Source of the DNA: Paenibacillus sp. FSL H7-0331
GTDB taxonomy: Bacteria > Bacillota > Bacilli > Paenibacillales > NBRC-103111
Reading direction: 5' to 3'
Assembly: GCF_001956045.1 (NCBI RefSeq)
Contig: NZ_MRTH01000032.1
Span: 33,273-97,272, forward strand
Length of the DNA: 64,000 nucleotides
Shown here: piece after piece, positions 1 through 8,076 of the stretch
How the letters are laid out: each line of letters starts with the position of its first letter
Position numbering within the stretch: the stretch's first letter is position 1
Notes under the pieces: generated by a model
Told to the model about the DNA's origin: nothing
Databases searched by the model: none
What the model saw: the letters and a program-made list of their open reading frames with translations, nothing else
Translations under genes and position numbers: made by a program

Positions 1-471
1 GAGGAAACCTTTGTCATTCAGAAAGTGGAGCTGGCAGAGCTGACCCGCAGTATTTTGCAGGATTGGCTGTTTGTATTCGAGGATTCCCTTATAGAGTATG
101 ACATTACGATTCCGGAGACGCAAATTATGATTCAGTTTGACATCGATGCTTACTCCCGGATCCTGAACAACCTGATTCAGAACGTCATATCTCATAGCGG
201 CGCAAGCCGTATTGAAATCAGTGTTGTTGCCCAACGTACACTTGTGGATGTAAGGGTCGCGGATAATGGAAAGGGGATTTCCAAACAAGATTTGCCCCAC
301 ATTTTTGACCGGCTCTATAAATGCGATAAAAGTCGTTCGGAGAAAGGAAGCGGACTGGGGCTGTCCATTGTACAGCGGCTTGTTAAAAAGATGAAGGGGA
401 GCATTACCGCCCACAGCGAACCGGATAAGAAAACCGAATTTTGCCTCCGGCTGCCGCTGCTGGAACAATAA
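1..471 (+). CDS. Sensor histidine kinase, C-terminal part (5' end outside window)
   Basis: The reading frame is open from base 1, so this is the C-terminal ~156 residues of a longer protein. It carries the ATP-binding domain of a two-component kinase: an N-box (LNNLIQNVISHSG), a G1 box (DNGKGIS), an F-box region (IFDRLYKCDKSR) and a G2 box (GSGLGLSIVQRL). This is the HATPase_c layout of HPK kinases that sit beside peptide-antibiotic ABC exporters. The gene ends just upstream of a terminator and a BcrA-like ABC operon, so the kinase and its unseen response regulator probably sense an antibiotic or cell-envelope stress and switch on that exporter. That role is inferred from context; the sensing domain lies outside the window. 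Confidence 0.9.
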   Translation, partial: EETFVIQKVELAELTRSILQDWLFVFEDSLIEYDITIPETQIMIQFDIDAYSRILNNLIQNVISHSGASRIEISVVAQRTLVDVRVADNGKGISKQDLPHIFDRLYKCDKSRSEKGSGLGLSIVQRLVKKMKGSITAHSEPDKKTEFCLRLPLLEQ

Positions 472-495
472 CATTAATAACTGTTCGTTCCCCAC

Positions 496-523
496 AAAGT
501 CCTTGCCGGTGCAAGGGCTTTTA
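496..523 (+). terminator. Intrinsic terminator after the kinase gene
   Basis: AAAG-T-CCTTGC (496-506), loop CGGT, then GCAAGG-G-CTTT (511-521) form an 11-bp stem with one T-G wobble, running into a T-rich tail. It separates the kinase transcript from the ABC exporter operon. Confidence 0.7.
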
Positions 524-535
524 CTCGTCCAAAAT

Positions 536-589
536 TCTAGGTTAACACTAGGACGGCTCTAGGTTAGCTCTAGGTTAGGGTGATATGAT
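536..589 (+). promoter_or_regulatory. Four 11-bp-phased direct repeats overlapping the promoter of the ABC exporter
   Basis: TCTAGGTTA occurs at 536, 558 and 569, with a degenerate copy (ACTAGGACG) at 547. All four starts are exactly 11 bp apart, one helical turn. A good -10 box (TATGAT, 584-589) follows, and the -35 position (about 561-566) falls inside the repeat array with no consensus -35 hexamer. OmpR-family response regulators typically bind such same-face direct repeats and activate from the -35 region. The likely binder is the response regulator partner of the upstream kinase (inference). Confidence 0.7.
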
Positions 590-618
590 CAAGTACATAA
601 CAACAATGGAGGCTATGA

Positions 619-1545
619 ATGATGAGTGAGTATATCATTGAAACCAACAATCTGACCAAACAATATGGTGAACAGAAAAGTGTGGCGAACCTGAATCTCC
701 ATGTAAAGAAAGGACGTATCTACGGACTGCTGGGCCGCAACGGTGCGGGTAAAACCACCACCATGAGAATGCTGTTGAACCTTACCCAGCCTACGTCCGG
801 CGAGGTGCGTATTTTTGGCAAGGATATTCGTAAGAATGAGAAAAAGATACTTCCCCGTATCGGAAGTCTAATCGAATCGCCGGGCTTCTACCCCAATTTG
901 ACAGGAACAGAAAATCTGAAGCTCTTTGCAGACTTGCGCGGGATTCCCAGTCGGGATGCAATCAAGAACACGCTGGAACTGGTAGGGCTTCCCTATCGGG
1001 ACAAAAAGCTGTTTGTTCAATATTCCCTCGGCATGAAACAGCGCCTGGCGATTGCTCTGGCCGTGATGCATGACCCGGAGCTGCTGATCCTGGACGAGCC
1101 GATTAACGGACTCGATCCTATCGGTATTGCGGAAGTAAGAAGCTTCATTCGCGATCTTTGCACCGAAAGAGGAAAAACGATCTTGATTTCCAGCCATATC
1201 CTCTCGGAGATTGCTCTGCTGGCCGATGATATTGGCATCATTGATAAGGGCGTGCTGCTGGAAGAGGGAAGCTTGAAGGAGCTGGAGCAGAAGAACAGCA
1301 AGTACATTCACTTTATGGTATCTGATACCGCACAGGCTGTCCGCCTTTTGGAAAAGAATTTCAACACCTCAAATTTCTATGTGGAAAATAATTACAGTCT
1401 GCGTCTGCATGACACGACTCTGCCGATTGCCGCCATCATACGCATGTTTATAGAAAATGGCATTGAAGTATCAGAAGCACATATTTGCGAAGATACATTG
1501 GAAGATTATTTCAAAAAGGTCACGGGTGGTGTAGGCATTGCTTAA
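619..1545 (+). CDS. ABC transporter ATP-binding protein (BcrA-type, peptide-antibiotic exporter)
   Basis: A 308-residue nucleotide-binding subunit. Walker A is GRNGAGKT (residues 39-46), the signature is YSLGMKQRL, Walker B is LLILDEPINGLD, and the switch histidine is in ISSHIL. The ~80 residues after the ATPase core are the C-terminal extension typical of BcrA/lantibiotic self-protection ATPases. GGAGG at 608-612 lies 6 nt before the ATG; another ATG at 622 follows directly. The next gene starts inside this one (8-nt overlap), so the two are translationally coupled. With the two permeases it should form an exporter or detoxification module for bacitracin- or lantibiotic-like compounds. Substrate is inferred from family only. 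Confidence 0.92.
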   Translation: MMSEYIIETNNLTKQYGEQKSVANLNLHVKKGRIYGLLGRNGAGKTTTMRMLLNLTQPTSGEVRIFGKDIRKNEKKILPRIGSLIESPGFYPNLTGTENLKLFADLRGIPSRDAIKNTLELVGLPYRDKKLFVQYSLGMKQRLAIALAVMHDPELLILDEPINGLDPIGIAEVRSFIRDLCTERGKTILISSHILSEIALLADDIGIIDKGVLLEEGSLKELEQKNSKYIHFMVSDTAQAVRLLEKNFNTSNFYVENNYSLRLHDTTLPIAAIIRMFIENGIEVSEAHICEDTLEDYFKKVTGGVGIA

Positions 1546-2317
1546 ACTTGTGAAGTGTGAGTTCGCGAAGTTGAAACGGAAAAAATTTGTGATGTTCGTA
1601 ATTTTGGCGGCCTTTCTTTTCCCAATCCCTTTTACCATGCTTGTTCTAAAGGGTAGCCTTGGATCGATTGATGCCTACGATGGCCTTTTTGGGCTGATAG
1701 TAAGCTATGGGCAGCCCCTATTGCTTCCCTGTATATTGGGCATTGTGGCTTCTATGTTATTTTTTATGGAACGAGACAATGACACTCTTAAAAACTTGCG
1801 GACGATTCCTGTTTCGGCCATACAAATTGTTAACGCGAAGCTAATCGTCCTGTTTATACTTGGTTTGGTTTTCGCTTTGACCTCAGTAGTCGCTTCCATG
1901 CTTGGCGGTGCATGGGTTGGGAATATCCATGGCATTTTTAGCAAATTAGGCATAAGTTCGCTCATTGGAGTGTTATTAACAGCCGGAATATTGCCGGTTG
2001 TTGTTGCAATTGTTTTCTTTAATCGGTCTTATGTTTTTTCCGTTTTGCTTACTGTCTTTTATGCAATATTCAACTTTTCAATGGTTACTATAGGGCTTCA
2101 ATCGACAGTTCCAATCATGAGGTTATTGACCAACATTTTACCCGTACCTCTTATATACCGTTGGTATTTAGGTGTGTCCGTATCTCCAGCGAAATCTTAT
2201 TATGTAATTATAGAGCCTCATATTTTACCGTTACTTCAGGTTGTCATGACCATTCTGGTTATCGCGGTTGTTTCTTATGCGGCAATAGTTCAGATTTATA
2301 AAAAGCGAGAAGATTGA
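1538..2317 (+). CDS. ABC transporter permease (lantibiotic/bacitracin type, first of two)
   Basis: A 259-residue integral membrane protein with about six hydrophobic segments (near residues 20-40, 60-80, 105-130, 145-165, 170-195 and 230-252). This is the ABC-2 type permease fold found in BcrB/LanE-like subunits, and the N-terminal KCEFAKLKRKKF is characteristic. The start is TTG at 1538, overlapping the ATPase gene by 8 nt, with GGTGGTG as weak ribosome binding site; coupling is likely. It probably pairs with the next permease and the ATPase. Codon use becomes more AT-rich than in the ATPase gene. Confidence 0.85.
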   Translation: MLKLVKCEFAKLKRKKFVMFVILAAFLFPIPFTMLVLKGSLGSIDAYDGLFGLIVSYGQPLLLPCILGIVASMLFFMERDNDTLKNLRTIPVSAIQIVNAKLIVLFILGLVFALTSVVASMLGGAWVGNIHGIFSKLGISSLIGVLLTAGILPVVVAIVFFNRSYVFSVLLTVFYAIFNFSMVTIGLQSTVPIMRLLTNILPVPLIYRWYLGVSVSPAKSYYVIIEPHILPLLQVVMTILVIAVVSYAAIVQIYKKRED

Positions 2318-2327
2318 GGTGAGCAAA

Positions 2328-3107
2328 ATGGTGAGAATCATTAAATCTGAAATCACAAAATTAAAGCGTTATTCCATGGTATGGGTTGGATTTGCAGCAA
2401 TGCTGCTTGTAGTGCTACTAACGCGATTCGAGGCCACTGCCAATAACGGAGTAACGTATACTTTTCAGGATTTTTCAAATGCGGCCATCTGGAACAGCTT
2501 TACCTTGATATTCCCCGCTACGATTACATTAATAGCAGGTTATATCATCAACCGCGAGCAAACGGACGATACACTAAAAAACATTTTAACGATCCCTGTT
2601 ACATTCCGCCGGCTGCTGGTCGGTAAATTGATAACTGTAGGGATGCTGGCCATTTTATTTGGAGCCGTGAGCTTTGTTCTGACCCTTATTGTCTTTTTGA
2701 TGAGTGGTTTTCCGGGGTTGAGTGCAGCGGTGATGGTACAATCCTTGTTCCAGATGATTGGAATGAATTTATGTATATATTTGGCGGTGTTGCCCATCAT
2801 TGTTTTTACAAGCCGCAGCACCAACGGGTTTATGGCTGGCGTGGGCTTTGCCTTTTTCTATGGTTTTGTAGGGATTTTCGCTTCAGGGCACAACCTTACA
2901 AATGTTTACCCTATTGTAGCAGGACTTGGCATTATTAATTATCAGGAAGTAGGGGGCTCCACATACAATTTGCCATTGTGCTATCTGACAATGTTCCTTG
3001 TATTCCTAGTTTCAGTCGCTTTAATCGCGGTAATGGGGAATCGTATAAAAGAGCCTAAGGCAAAGAAGAGAACAGCCCGGCAGAAACATAAGGGAAGGGG
3101 CAGGTAA
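2328..3107 (+). CDS. ABC transporter permease (lantibiotic/bacitracin type, second of two)
   Basis: A 259-residue membrane protein with the same N-terminal pattern as its neighbour (RIIKSEITKLKRY), about six membrane segments and a basic C-terminal tail (KAKKRTARQKHK). I chose ATG 2328 because GAGGTGAG lies 5 nt upstream of it; an in-frame GTG at 2319 is the alternative and would add three residues. It is the last gene of the exporter operon. The two permeases look like diverged tandem paralogs, as in LanE/LanG pairs. Confidence 0.85.
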   Translation: MVRIIKSEITKLKRYSMVWVGFAAMLLVVLLTRFEATANNGVTYTFQDFSNAAIWNSFTLIFPATITLIAGYIINREQTDDTLKNILTIPVTFRRLLVGKLITVGMLAILFGAVSFVLTLIVFLMSGFPGLSAAVMVQSLFQMIGMNLCIYLAVLPIIVFTSRSTNGFMAGVGFAFFYGFVGIFASGHNLTNVYPIVAGLGIINYQEVGGSTYNLPLCYLTMFLVFLVSVALIAVMGNRIKEPKAKKRTARQKHKGRGR

Positions 3108-3193
3108 CACCTGGAATCCCGTGCCTTGAAAGGAATTTTTTCGATTTCTGGGGCTTGGCCATGTGATATTTTAAAAGCGATTAGAGAGAAGTG

Positions 3194-3507
3194 ATGGCAA
3201 TGACTATTATGAAACAACCTAAATACCAAAGCCTGGCGGCTCTGTTGATGTGTTTTGTAACACCGACTATTTTTATTATAAGAAAATTCATTCGCGCCAC
3301 GCTGGAATCACCGTTAGCAGAAGCCCTTATGGTTGTCTATGCGGCCTAGGCAATTGCAGGATTCTGCCTTTCTCTTTATGCAGTAAAAAACAGGAGAGCA
3401 AGAACCCTGTTTCCTACATCGCGTTGGTAATTCATTCAGTTTATGTCCTCATCATTCTTGCATCAGGTGTTCCCAGCATGTTGATGAATTTGGCTAAATT
3501 GATTTGA
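3194..3507 (+). pseudogene. Degenerate small membrane protein gene
   Basis: From ATG 3194 the frame reads MAMTIMKQPKYQSLAALL and on for about 50 residues of hydrophobic protein, then hits a TAG near 3347. Later hydrophobic pieces appear in shifted frames (AIAGFCLSLYAVKNRRART, then YIALVIHSVYVLIILASG), ending LMNLAKLI at 3507. The same C-terminal peptide, better preserved, recurs at about 9555-9652. I read this as a membrane protein gene broken by at least one stop and one frameshift. I do not recognise the family. Confidence 0.5.
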
Positions 3508-3893
3508 CGGGATGGACTTATAAACGTGCAAGGAGAGAGGAGGATAACAATAAAAACCAAGGCATTCAGTACACTGGCCCTCATAACCAGCTTGGTCCAT
3601 GTCCGCTACCGATATTTCCAAATGGCATTCTCGATCATCCCCTTAATAAAATGTAGTCAGACTTAAAGTCGGCCTCAAGCCAGCTTCAGTATCGTCAAGT
3701 ATGTACTCGCTCCTCCCGGACTTAGAGATGCCGCATTCTCCGACCACACCCGGATGTCAACCGTTTGCCCCGCGTTCAATTTAACCGGAACAGAGCCGGT
3801 CGACATTGAATGATTTGCCCCGCCTACTACCCGGTCATCTATATATGCGTAAGCCCCCGCATCTCCATTAAGGTTGACCGACATTCTTGTGAT
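3425..3893 (+). repeat. Displaced copy A of a ~470-bp segment also found at 9571-10040
   Basis: By eye this stretch matches 9571-10040 at well over 90%, including the end of the membrane-protein remnant, the AGGAGAGAGGAGGATAAC motif, and the last ~70 codons (minus strand) of the secreted beta-helix gene. The match stops abruptly at 3893 (CATTCTTGTG), where inverted kinase-derived sequence begins. Copy B is the functional locus because its minus-strand gene is full length. Confidence 0.85.
3675..3891 (-). pseudogene. Orphan 3' end of the C1q-like domain gene
   Basis: The minus strand encodes about 72 residues nearly identical to the C-terminus of the 603-residue protein at 9822-11633 (SVNLNGDAGAYAYIDDRVVG and on to YLTILKLA). 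There is no promoter, signal peptide or upstream domain; the homology starts mid-domain at the duplication breakpoint. It is a non-functional fragment, though it could serve as donor in gene conversion with the intact gene. Confidence 0.8.
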
Positions 3894-4776
3894 ATCCATC
3901 CTCAGAGGTAGGAAAATATTTCTGTAGGACCCGAGTTATTTTTCTGTCGTTTTCATAATCCAGATATTTCTTTTGGTCAATTTGGCGATTCCCTATTCGG
4001 TTTCCTATGATGGTCCTTCTAAAGCGGAGAAGTCCTTTTTCGGGATCCAGAAATTAGGATTTCCCGCCTCTTCTGAGGTATCCAGCACTAAGGACCAGTA
4101 TGTATTTACAGCTACCAGGTTGATTAACTTATCGCTTGTCTCCAATAACTTGTTGAGATCTATGGATAAAGATGCTGAAAGGCCGATTCTCCTCGTTAAT
4201 TTCCAGGAATCCATGGTTAGCTGGGCTTTCAAGGAGAGCCTTGTTGTTGAGGAATCTTATTACTACGTTTTGACGAAGGACAATGAGGTCGTTTCAACTT
4301 CTAATCGTTCCGGTTCCCGACCTGTAAGCTGGTCGTCTGCTTTGATGTGATTGCTACGACAGGCTGGTTGTCCGCGGTATTCATTCCATATGATAATCTA
4401 TTGAAAACGATGCCAAATATGTTCAGCTACACGCTCTATTCCACCGTATTGATCCTTGTCTTATCCATTTTTCTTGCCTCTTTCTTTTCAAGCAAAATTA
4501 CAATGCTCTTAAGAAACTGACGTGGGGGATTAAACAGATTGGAGAAGGGACTTTTAATACGAGGATTGAAACTTACGGAACTAGCGAAATTAACCTAATT
4601 ATTCATAAATTTAATCAGATGAACGATAAGATCCAAGTATTGTTCGAGGAAAATTACGAGACGTATTTGAAGGAGATGGAGGCTGAATTGAAGGCGTTGA
4701 ATTTTCAATTCAACCCGCATTTTCTTTATAACAGACTCAACATTATTAATTATTTGGCAATCGAAAATAAGCAGAG
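3892..4776 (+). pseudogene. Scrambled, partly inverted copy of the histidine kinase gene at 55.0 kb
   Basis: Compared with 55316-56340, this stretch is a mosaic. About 3892-3974 matches the reverse complement of 55316-55398; 3975-3989 matches 55401-55415 forward; 3990-4021 is unmatched; about 4022-4064 is inverted again (55437-55480); and 4065-4776 runs forward (55560-56340) with a ~75-bp deletion near 4328, a 1-bp loss near 4504 and a few substitutions. Recognisable kinase pieces include the membrane helix region, the HAMP part and FQFNPHFLYNRLN around the phospho-accepting histidine. The ATPase domain is absent. It cannot make a working kinase. Confidence 0.85.
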
Positions 4777-4807
4777 TCGTTCATGGACCCCCAAAATCAA
4801 GTAAAGT

Positions 4808-4837
4808 AAACCGCGAGCATAGCGGTTTTTATTTTTT
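4808..4837 (+). terminator. Intrinsic terminator
   Basis: AAACCGC (4808-4814), loop GAGCATA, GCGGTTT (4822-4828), then a T-rich run (TTATTTTTTT). It closes the decayed kinase region and insulates the sigma factor operon. Confidence 0.75.
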
Positions 4838-4893
4838 TGTGATGGAATGAACCTTTTGAGCTGCTCGAGACTCTTAGTAATAGAGGTGAAGAC

Positions 4894-5439
4894 ATGGATG
4901 TAGTTAATGCAGTTAAGAAAGCCAAAAAGGGGGACAAGGAAGCCTTACTTCAATTGATATTAGCAGAAAAAGAAGCGTATTATCGGCTAGCTTTTTCCTA
5001 CATGAGGAATGAAGCGGATGCCATGGATGTCTTGGAGGAAATGATCGTGAGGCTTTATGAGCGGATCGGCCAATTGAAGAAAGAAGAGTCCTTTTACACC
5101 TGGAGCAAGACCATCCTGGTCAATCAATGCAAACGCTCGTTGAAAAGAAACAATAAGGTAATCCCACTAGGAGACCCAGATGTGAATAAGGGGCACATCA
5201 GCTCTATCGGAATATCCGATTACCGCCAAGTGGAAGAGCAGATGGATCTGCAAGCGTTACTGACCCATCTAAACGCTGACCAACGCGAAGCCATTCAACT
5301 CAAATATTATCATGATCTGGATTATGGTTCGATTGCTGCGATGACCCGCGTTTCGACGGGAACGGTCAAATCAAGAATTTATCAAGGGCTTCAGAAACTG
5401 AGAGCGTTATACGGGAGGAATACAGATGAACAACATTGA
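4894..5439 (+). CDS. ECF-type RNA polymerase sigma factor
   Basis: A 181-residue sigma-70-family protein with only regions 2 and 4. Region 2 spans about residues 20-85 (YYRLAFSYMRNEADAMDVLEE, FYTWSKTILVNQCKRSLKR). Region 4 spans about 120-172 and has a clear helix-turn-helix (LDYGSIAAMTRVSTGTVKSR). GAGGTGAAGAC precedes the ATG. The following gene overlaps it by 14 nt and encodes a membrane protein with the architecture of DUF4179 anti-sigma factors, so the pair probably acts as a stress-responsive sigma/anti-sigma switch. The inducing signal is unknown. Confidence 0.9.
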   Translation: MDVVNAVKKAKKGDKEALLQLILAEKEAYYRLAFSYMRNEADAMDVLEEMIVRLYERIGQLKKEESFYTWSKTILVNQCKRSLKRNNKVIPLGDPDVNKGHISSIGISDYRQVEEQMDLQALLTHLNADQREAIQLKYYHDLDYGSIAAMTRVSTGTVKSRIYQGLQKLRALYGRNTDEQH

Positions 5440-6385
5440 AGATCGGTTGTTGGAAGAGAAAGTGCGGTTAAGTGAACTATCCGCCCCAGAAGAGTTGGAA
5501 GCAAGATTAAGAAAGGCGTTAAACACCGCAGTCCCCAGAAGAAATGCGAAATGGAATGTAAAAAGAAGTTGGACAAGCGCGGCAGTCGTCCTTGCGGTTA
5601 TGCTGTTCGCGGGTAATCAATACCATGCGTTAGCCTATTACGGCAAGATGCTGCTCGGCTTTGAAGAAGCCGTATACGACACTCTTAGCGAATTAGACAA
5701 TCAGGGGAAGGGGCAGGCTCTTAACGAGCGGTTCCAACTTGAGGACGGAACTATGCTTACCATCAACGGCCTTATGTCGGATGAAAATCAATTTATCTTG
5801 TACTATACCTTGAGCAACCCGAATGGGCTTCGGAGTCGCGACGGTTTTGATCCTATTGGGATTAGAGGTTTTCAAACGGATTCCCAGAATATACTAGGTG
5901 GGGCAACATCTGGGCCAACCGGAGGGGTTACCGAGACCAAAGGATACGTGGCTTTCGATCCTGTCAGCCCGCTTGCCAAGAAATTAACGCTTTCGTATTG
6001 GTATAAGCTGCCGGAAAGCTATCAACTACGGGAGGGGGAAATTACGTTCCCTTACCGGCCGGATGAAGCGATGCCTACCAAGATCAAACAATCCGTAAAT
6101 GTTACCGTTAATGGCCAAACGATAACCATCGGCACAATTACCGCAACTCCGACGATGACTTTGATTAAAGGCACACTTCAAGCGGAAAATGAACAACTGA
6201 ATCAAACCGTTCTGAATGGAATGAATCTGATCGCCAATGGAGATTCGGTATCTTTATTCAGCAGCTCATGGCATCCCCAGACCGGAGCTTTTTCATTGGC
6301 GTATGATGCCCTCCCGGAAAATCTTCAATCTTTACAGCTTATCCTAAAGAAAACGGGTGATACGGTGCAGATACCGGTTAAATAA
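5426..6385 (+). CDS. Membrane-bound anti-sigma factor (DUF4179-like)
   Basis: A 319-residue protein. The first ~45 residues are charged and cytoplasmic and would bind the sigma factor. One membrane helix follows (about 48-68, SAAVVLAVMLFAGNQYHALA), then an extracytoplasmic domain of about 250 residues (FQLEDGTMLTINGLMSDENQF and a C-terminal beta-rich part). This is the layout of DUF4179/DUF5643 proteins encoded next to ECF sigma genes in Bacillus and Paenibacillus. Its start lies inside the sigma gene (ATG 5426), ensuring coupled synthesis. Function is by family and context. Confidence 0.8.
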   Translation: MNNIEDRLLEEKVRLSELSAPEELEARLRKALNTAVPRRNAKWNVKRSWTSAAVVLAVMLFAGNQYHALAYYGKMLLGFEEAVYDTLSELDNQGKGQALNERFQLEDGTMLTINGLMSDENQFILYYTLSNPNGLRSRDGFDPIGIRGFQTDSQNILGGATSGPTGGVTETKGYVAFDPVSPLAKKLTLSYWYKLPESYQLREGEITFPYRPDEAMPTKIKQSVNVTVNGQTITIGTITATPTMTLIKGTLQAENEQLNQTVLNGMNLIANGDSVSLFSSSWHPQTGAFSLAYDALPENLQSLQLILKKTGDTVQIPVK

Positions 6386-6470
6386 AAAATTCTTCGACTT
6401 AGTAGTTAGCGTGAAATTAAGATAAATTCAGGGAAAGCAGCTACACTTTTTTTTAGGTGAGATAAGCGAT

Positions 6471-6707
6471 ATGAATCCAGTGATTGGCTTGGCCGAGAGG
6501 GTCGAAACATTAAAGAAGCTTGTAACATATTTTTATCAAATTGCTTTTTATATACTTCAAAATGAGAATCTTGCCATTGAAGCTACGAGGACGGCGCTGA
6601 TCGAGCTCAGTATGGATGATGAGTTTTTTAGCAAACCTCTAATTGTTCAGCAACAAATTTTGAAAAGAACCAGCATGAATACATCAATAGCGACAAAGCA
6701 TAAATGA
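6471..6707 (+). CDS. Small protein resembling sigma-factor region 2 (78 aa)
   Basis: AGGTGAG (6455-6461) lies 9 nt before ATG 6471. The stretch FYQIAFYILQNENLAIEA lines up by spacing with YYRLAFSYMRNEADAMDV in region 2 of the ECF sigma factor encoded two genes upstream (Y-x-x-A-F...N-E-x-x-A). No region 4 follows, so it could not direct promoter -35 recognition. It may be a truncated sigma factor or a small protein competing for core polymerase or anti-sigma; both ideas are inference. It lies 85 nt behind the anti-sigma gene and could be cotranscribed. Confidence 0.55.
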   Translation: MNPVIGLAERVETLKKLVTYFYQIAFYILQNENLAIEATRTALIELSMDDEFFSKPLIVQQQILKRTSMNTSIATKHK

Positions 6708-6784
6708 TTTACTTGGGCATTTACGGCAGCAGGAAGTAAGCGAGGCGAACTTTGCTCAGGTAGGCACCAAGAGCATAGCCAAGC

Positions 6785-6826
6785 AAAAAATACAACACCT
6801 ACCGAAGATGCGGAATAGGTGTTGTA
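6785..6826 (-). terminator. Intrinsic terminator for the minus strand
   Basis: TACAACACCTA (6791-6801) and TAGGTGTTGTA (6816-6826) form a perfect 11-bp stem with a 14-nt loop. The A6 run at 6785-6790 is a T-run on the minus strand, so it terminates leftward transcription from the hydrolase gene. I see no other feature between here and 7019. Confidence 0.7.
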
Positions 6827-7018
6827 CCTTCGGACATTCATCATTTAACTACATCATATCTCCAACTTACATTATTTATCAGAAACATTGAATTCATTTT
6901 CAGTGAGTTTAATAGACCGTTTAAGAATAAACAAACAGGTAAAGGAATTACTATACGGGTAGACTAATTTTATTTATAAGTGTAATTAACCGTGTTATCA
7001 CTGGGCGGTTTAAACGGA

Positions 7019-8047
7019 CTAACGTCCCGGCAATAAACCGAGTATCGTATCAACCACCAGCTCCGGCTGGTCATGAATGACCATATGGCCGCTTTTTTCG
7101 GCAACGATTAAATGGCTGTCGGTTGAAATATCGAGCATTTTTTGCTGTCCGGACTGCCAAATCTCCTCGATCTTCCGTCCGCCTGCTACCGAAATTCCCG
7201 CTTGGGCGTAATCCTGCGTAACGCCTCGCGCAATAATTCGTACTGGCAACGAGCCTAAACTTTGTCTGCGAATGGCATCTTCGGTGGAATAAGCAAATCT
7301 TGCCTCTTCTTCCTTCGCATTAAAGTAGCTTGGGGTAGCAATTTGGGGTAGCAATGATATTGATAAATTGCCCTCTGTCTTCCTCCGCTACCAAGCCCTT
7401 CAGTAAATCGTTCTGGAGCAGACGCAAGATTCCCGAATGCTTGAGTAGTTTGAGGGTGGATGCAGGCGGATTTCCAGCGAATTTCTCCTCCTCCAGAATC
7501 GTTTTGGTATCTTGAGCTTCATTCTCAGGTCTGGCATCCACAAGCACTAGACCCATAACCTCATCCCGGTAGGTTTGGGCGAATAGCCGGGCATACATTC
7601 CACCCAAAGAGTGGCCGACCATAAGGTAAGGCCCTTGTATGCCTTCCTTTTTCAATGCTGTATAAAGTTCGCGGACAATGTTTTCTCCGGTACGTTCGCT
7701 GCTCGCCATCTCGCTCCATGCATATCCGGCCCGGTCGTAAGTGACAACGGTAGCGTATGGGGCGAGATCGGTTGGGATATCGCGCCAGGACAAGCTTGTT
7801 TCTCCGCTTCCCGATTCGAGAACAATCGTGGGGGAGCCGCCTCCGGATTTTACGAGATGAAGTTCATATCCGCCCGCATCCACCAGTTTGCCAGGTGGAG
7901 GGTAATCCCTCGCCCCTTGATTGGAAGCGATGGCTTCATAAGCGAAACCAGAGCCGATGGCAATGGTCATGCTAGCTAATGCGATCAAAGATCATATTTC
8001 AGCTTTCTTCATTTAGCCTTCTTCTTTCGCTTTTCGGTTGTGTTCAT
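7019..8047 (-). pseudogene. Alpha/beta hydrolase, broken in at least three places
   Basis: The intended protein begins MNTTEKRKKKAK at ATG 8047 (GAGAGGAAC ribosome site upstream), passes a membrane helix or signal (ALASMTIAIGSGFAYEAIAS), then the hydrolase core with GHSLGGMYARLF (nucleophile elbow), VLVDARPE, and a C-terminal histidine in SGHMVIHDQPE. Damage: (1) a TGA plus 1-nt loss after KAK near 8009-8011; (2) a TGA at about 7992-7994 where a Trp codon would fit; (3) a 13-bp tandem duplication (7330-7355) that shifts frame after FINIIATP and ends the frame at 7320. Deleting one copy restores IIATPSYFNAKEEE. It is divergent from a TetR gene that probably controlled it. Confidence 0.88.
7330..7355. 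repeat. Perfect 13-bp tandem duplication
   Basis: TTGGGGTAGCAAT occurs twice head to tail (7330-7342 and 7343-7355). Since 13 is not a multiple of three, it frameshifts the hydrolase gene; loss of one copy restores the frame at this point. Confidence 0.95.
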
Positions 8048-8076
8048 GTAGAGTTCCTCTCTCGCTTGCATTTATT

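Noticed and set aside
868..1311. Minus-strand open frames inside the ABC ATPase gene and similar frames inside other long genes
   Set aside because: They are antisense shadows: no ribosome sites, low-complexity or improbable proteins, and fully inside strongly supported genes.
3250..3507. 85-codon frame taken as a real gene
   Set aside because: It switches frame relative to a better hydrophobic protein starting at 3194 and matches only the tail of the relic at 9.6 kb; treated as a pseudogene.
4848..4871. ECF autoregulatory promoter before the sigma factor gene (TGAACCTTTT ... CGAGAC)
   Set aside because: The distance between the -35-like and -10-like parts is about 4 bp shorter than the usual ECF spacing, so I did not list it.
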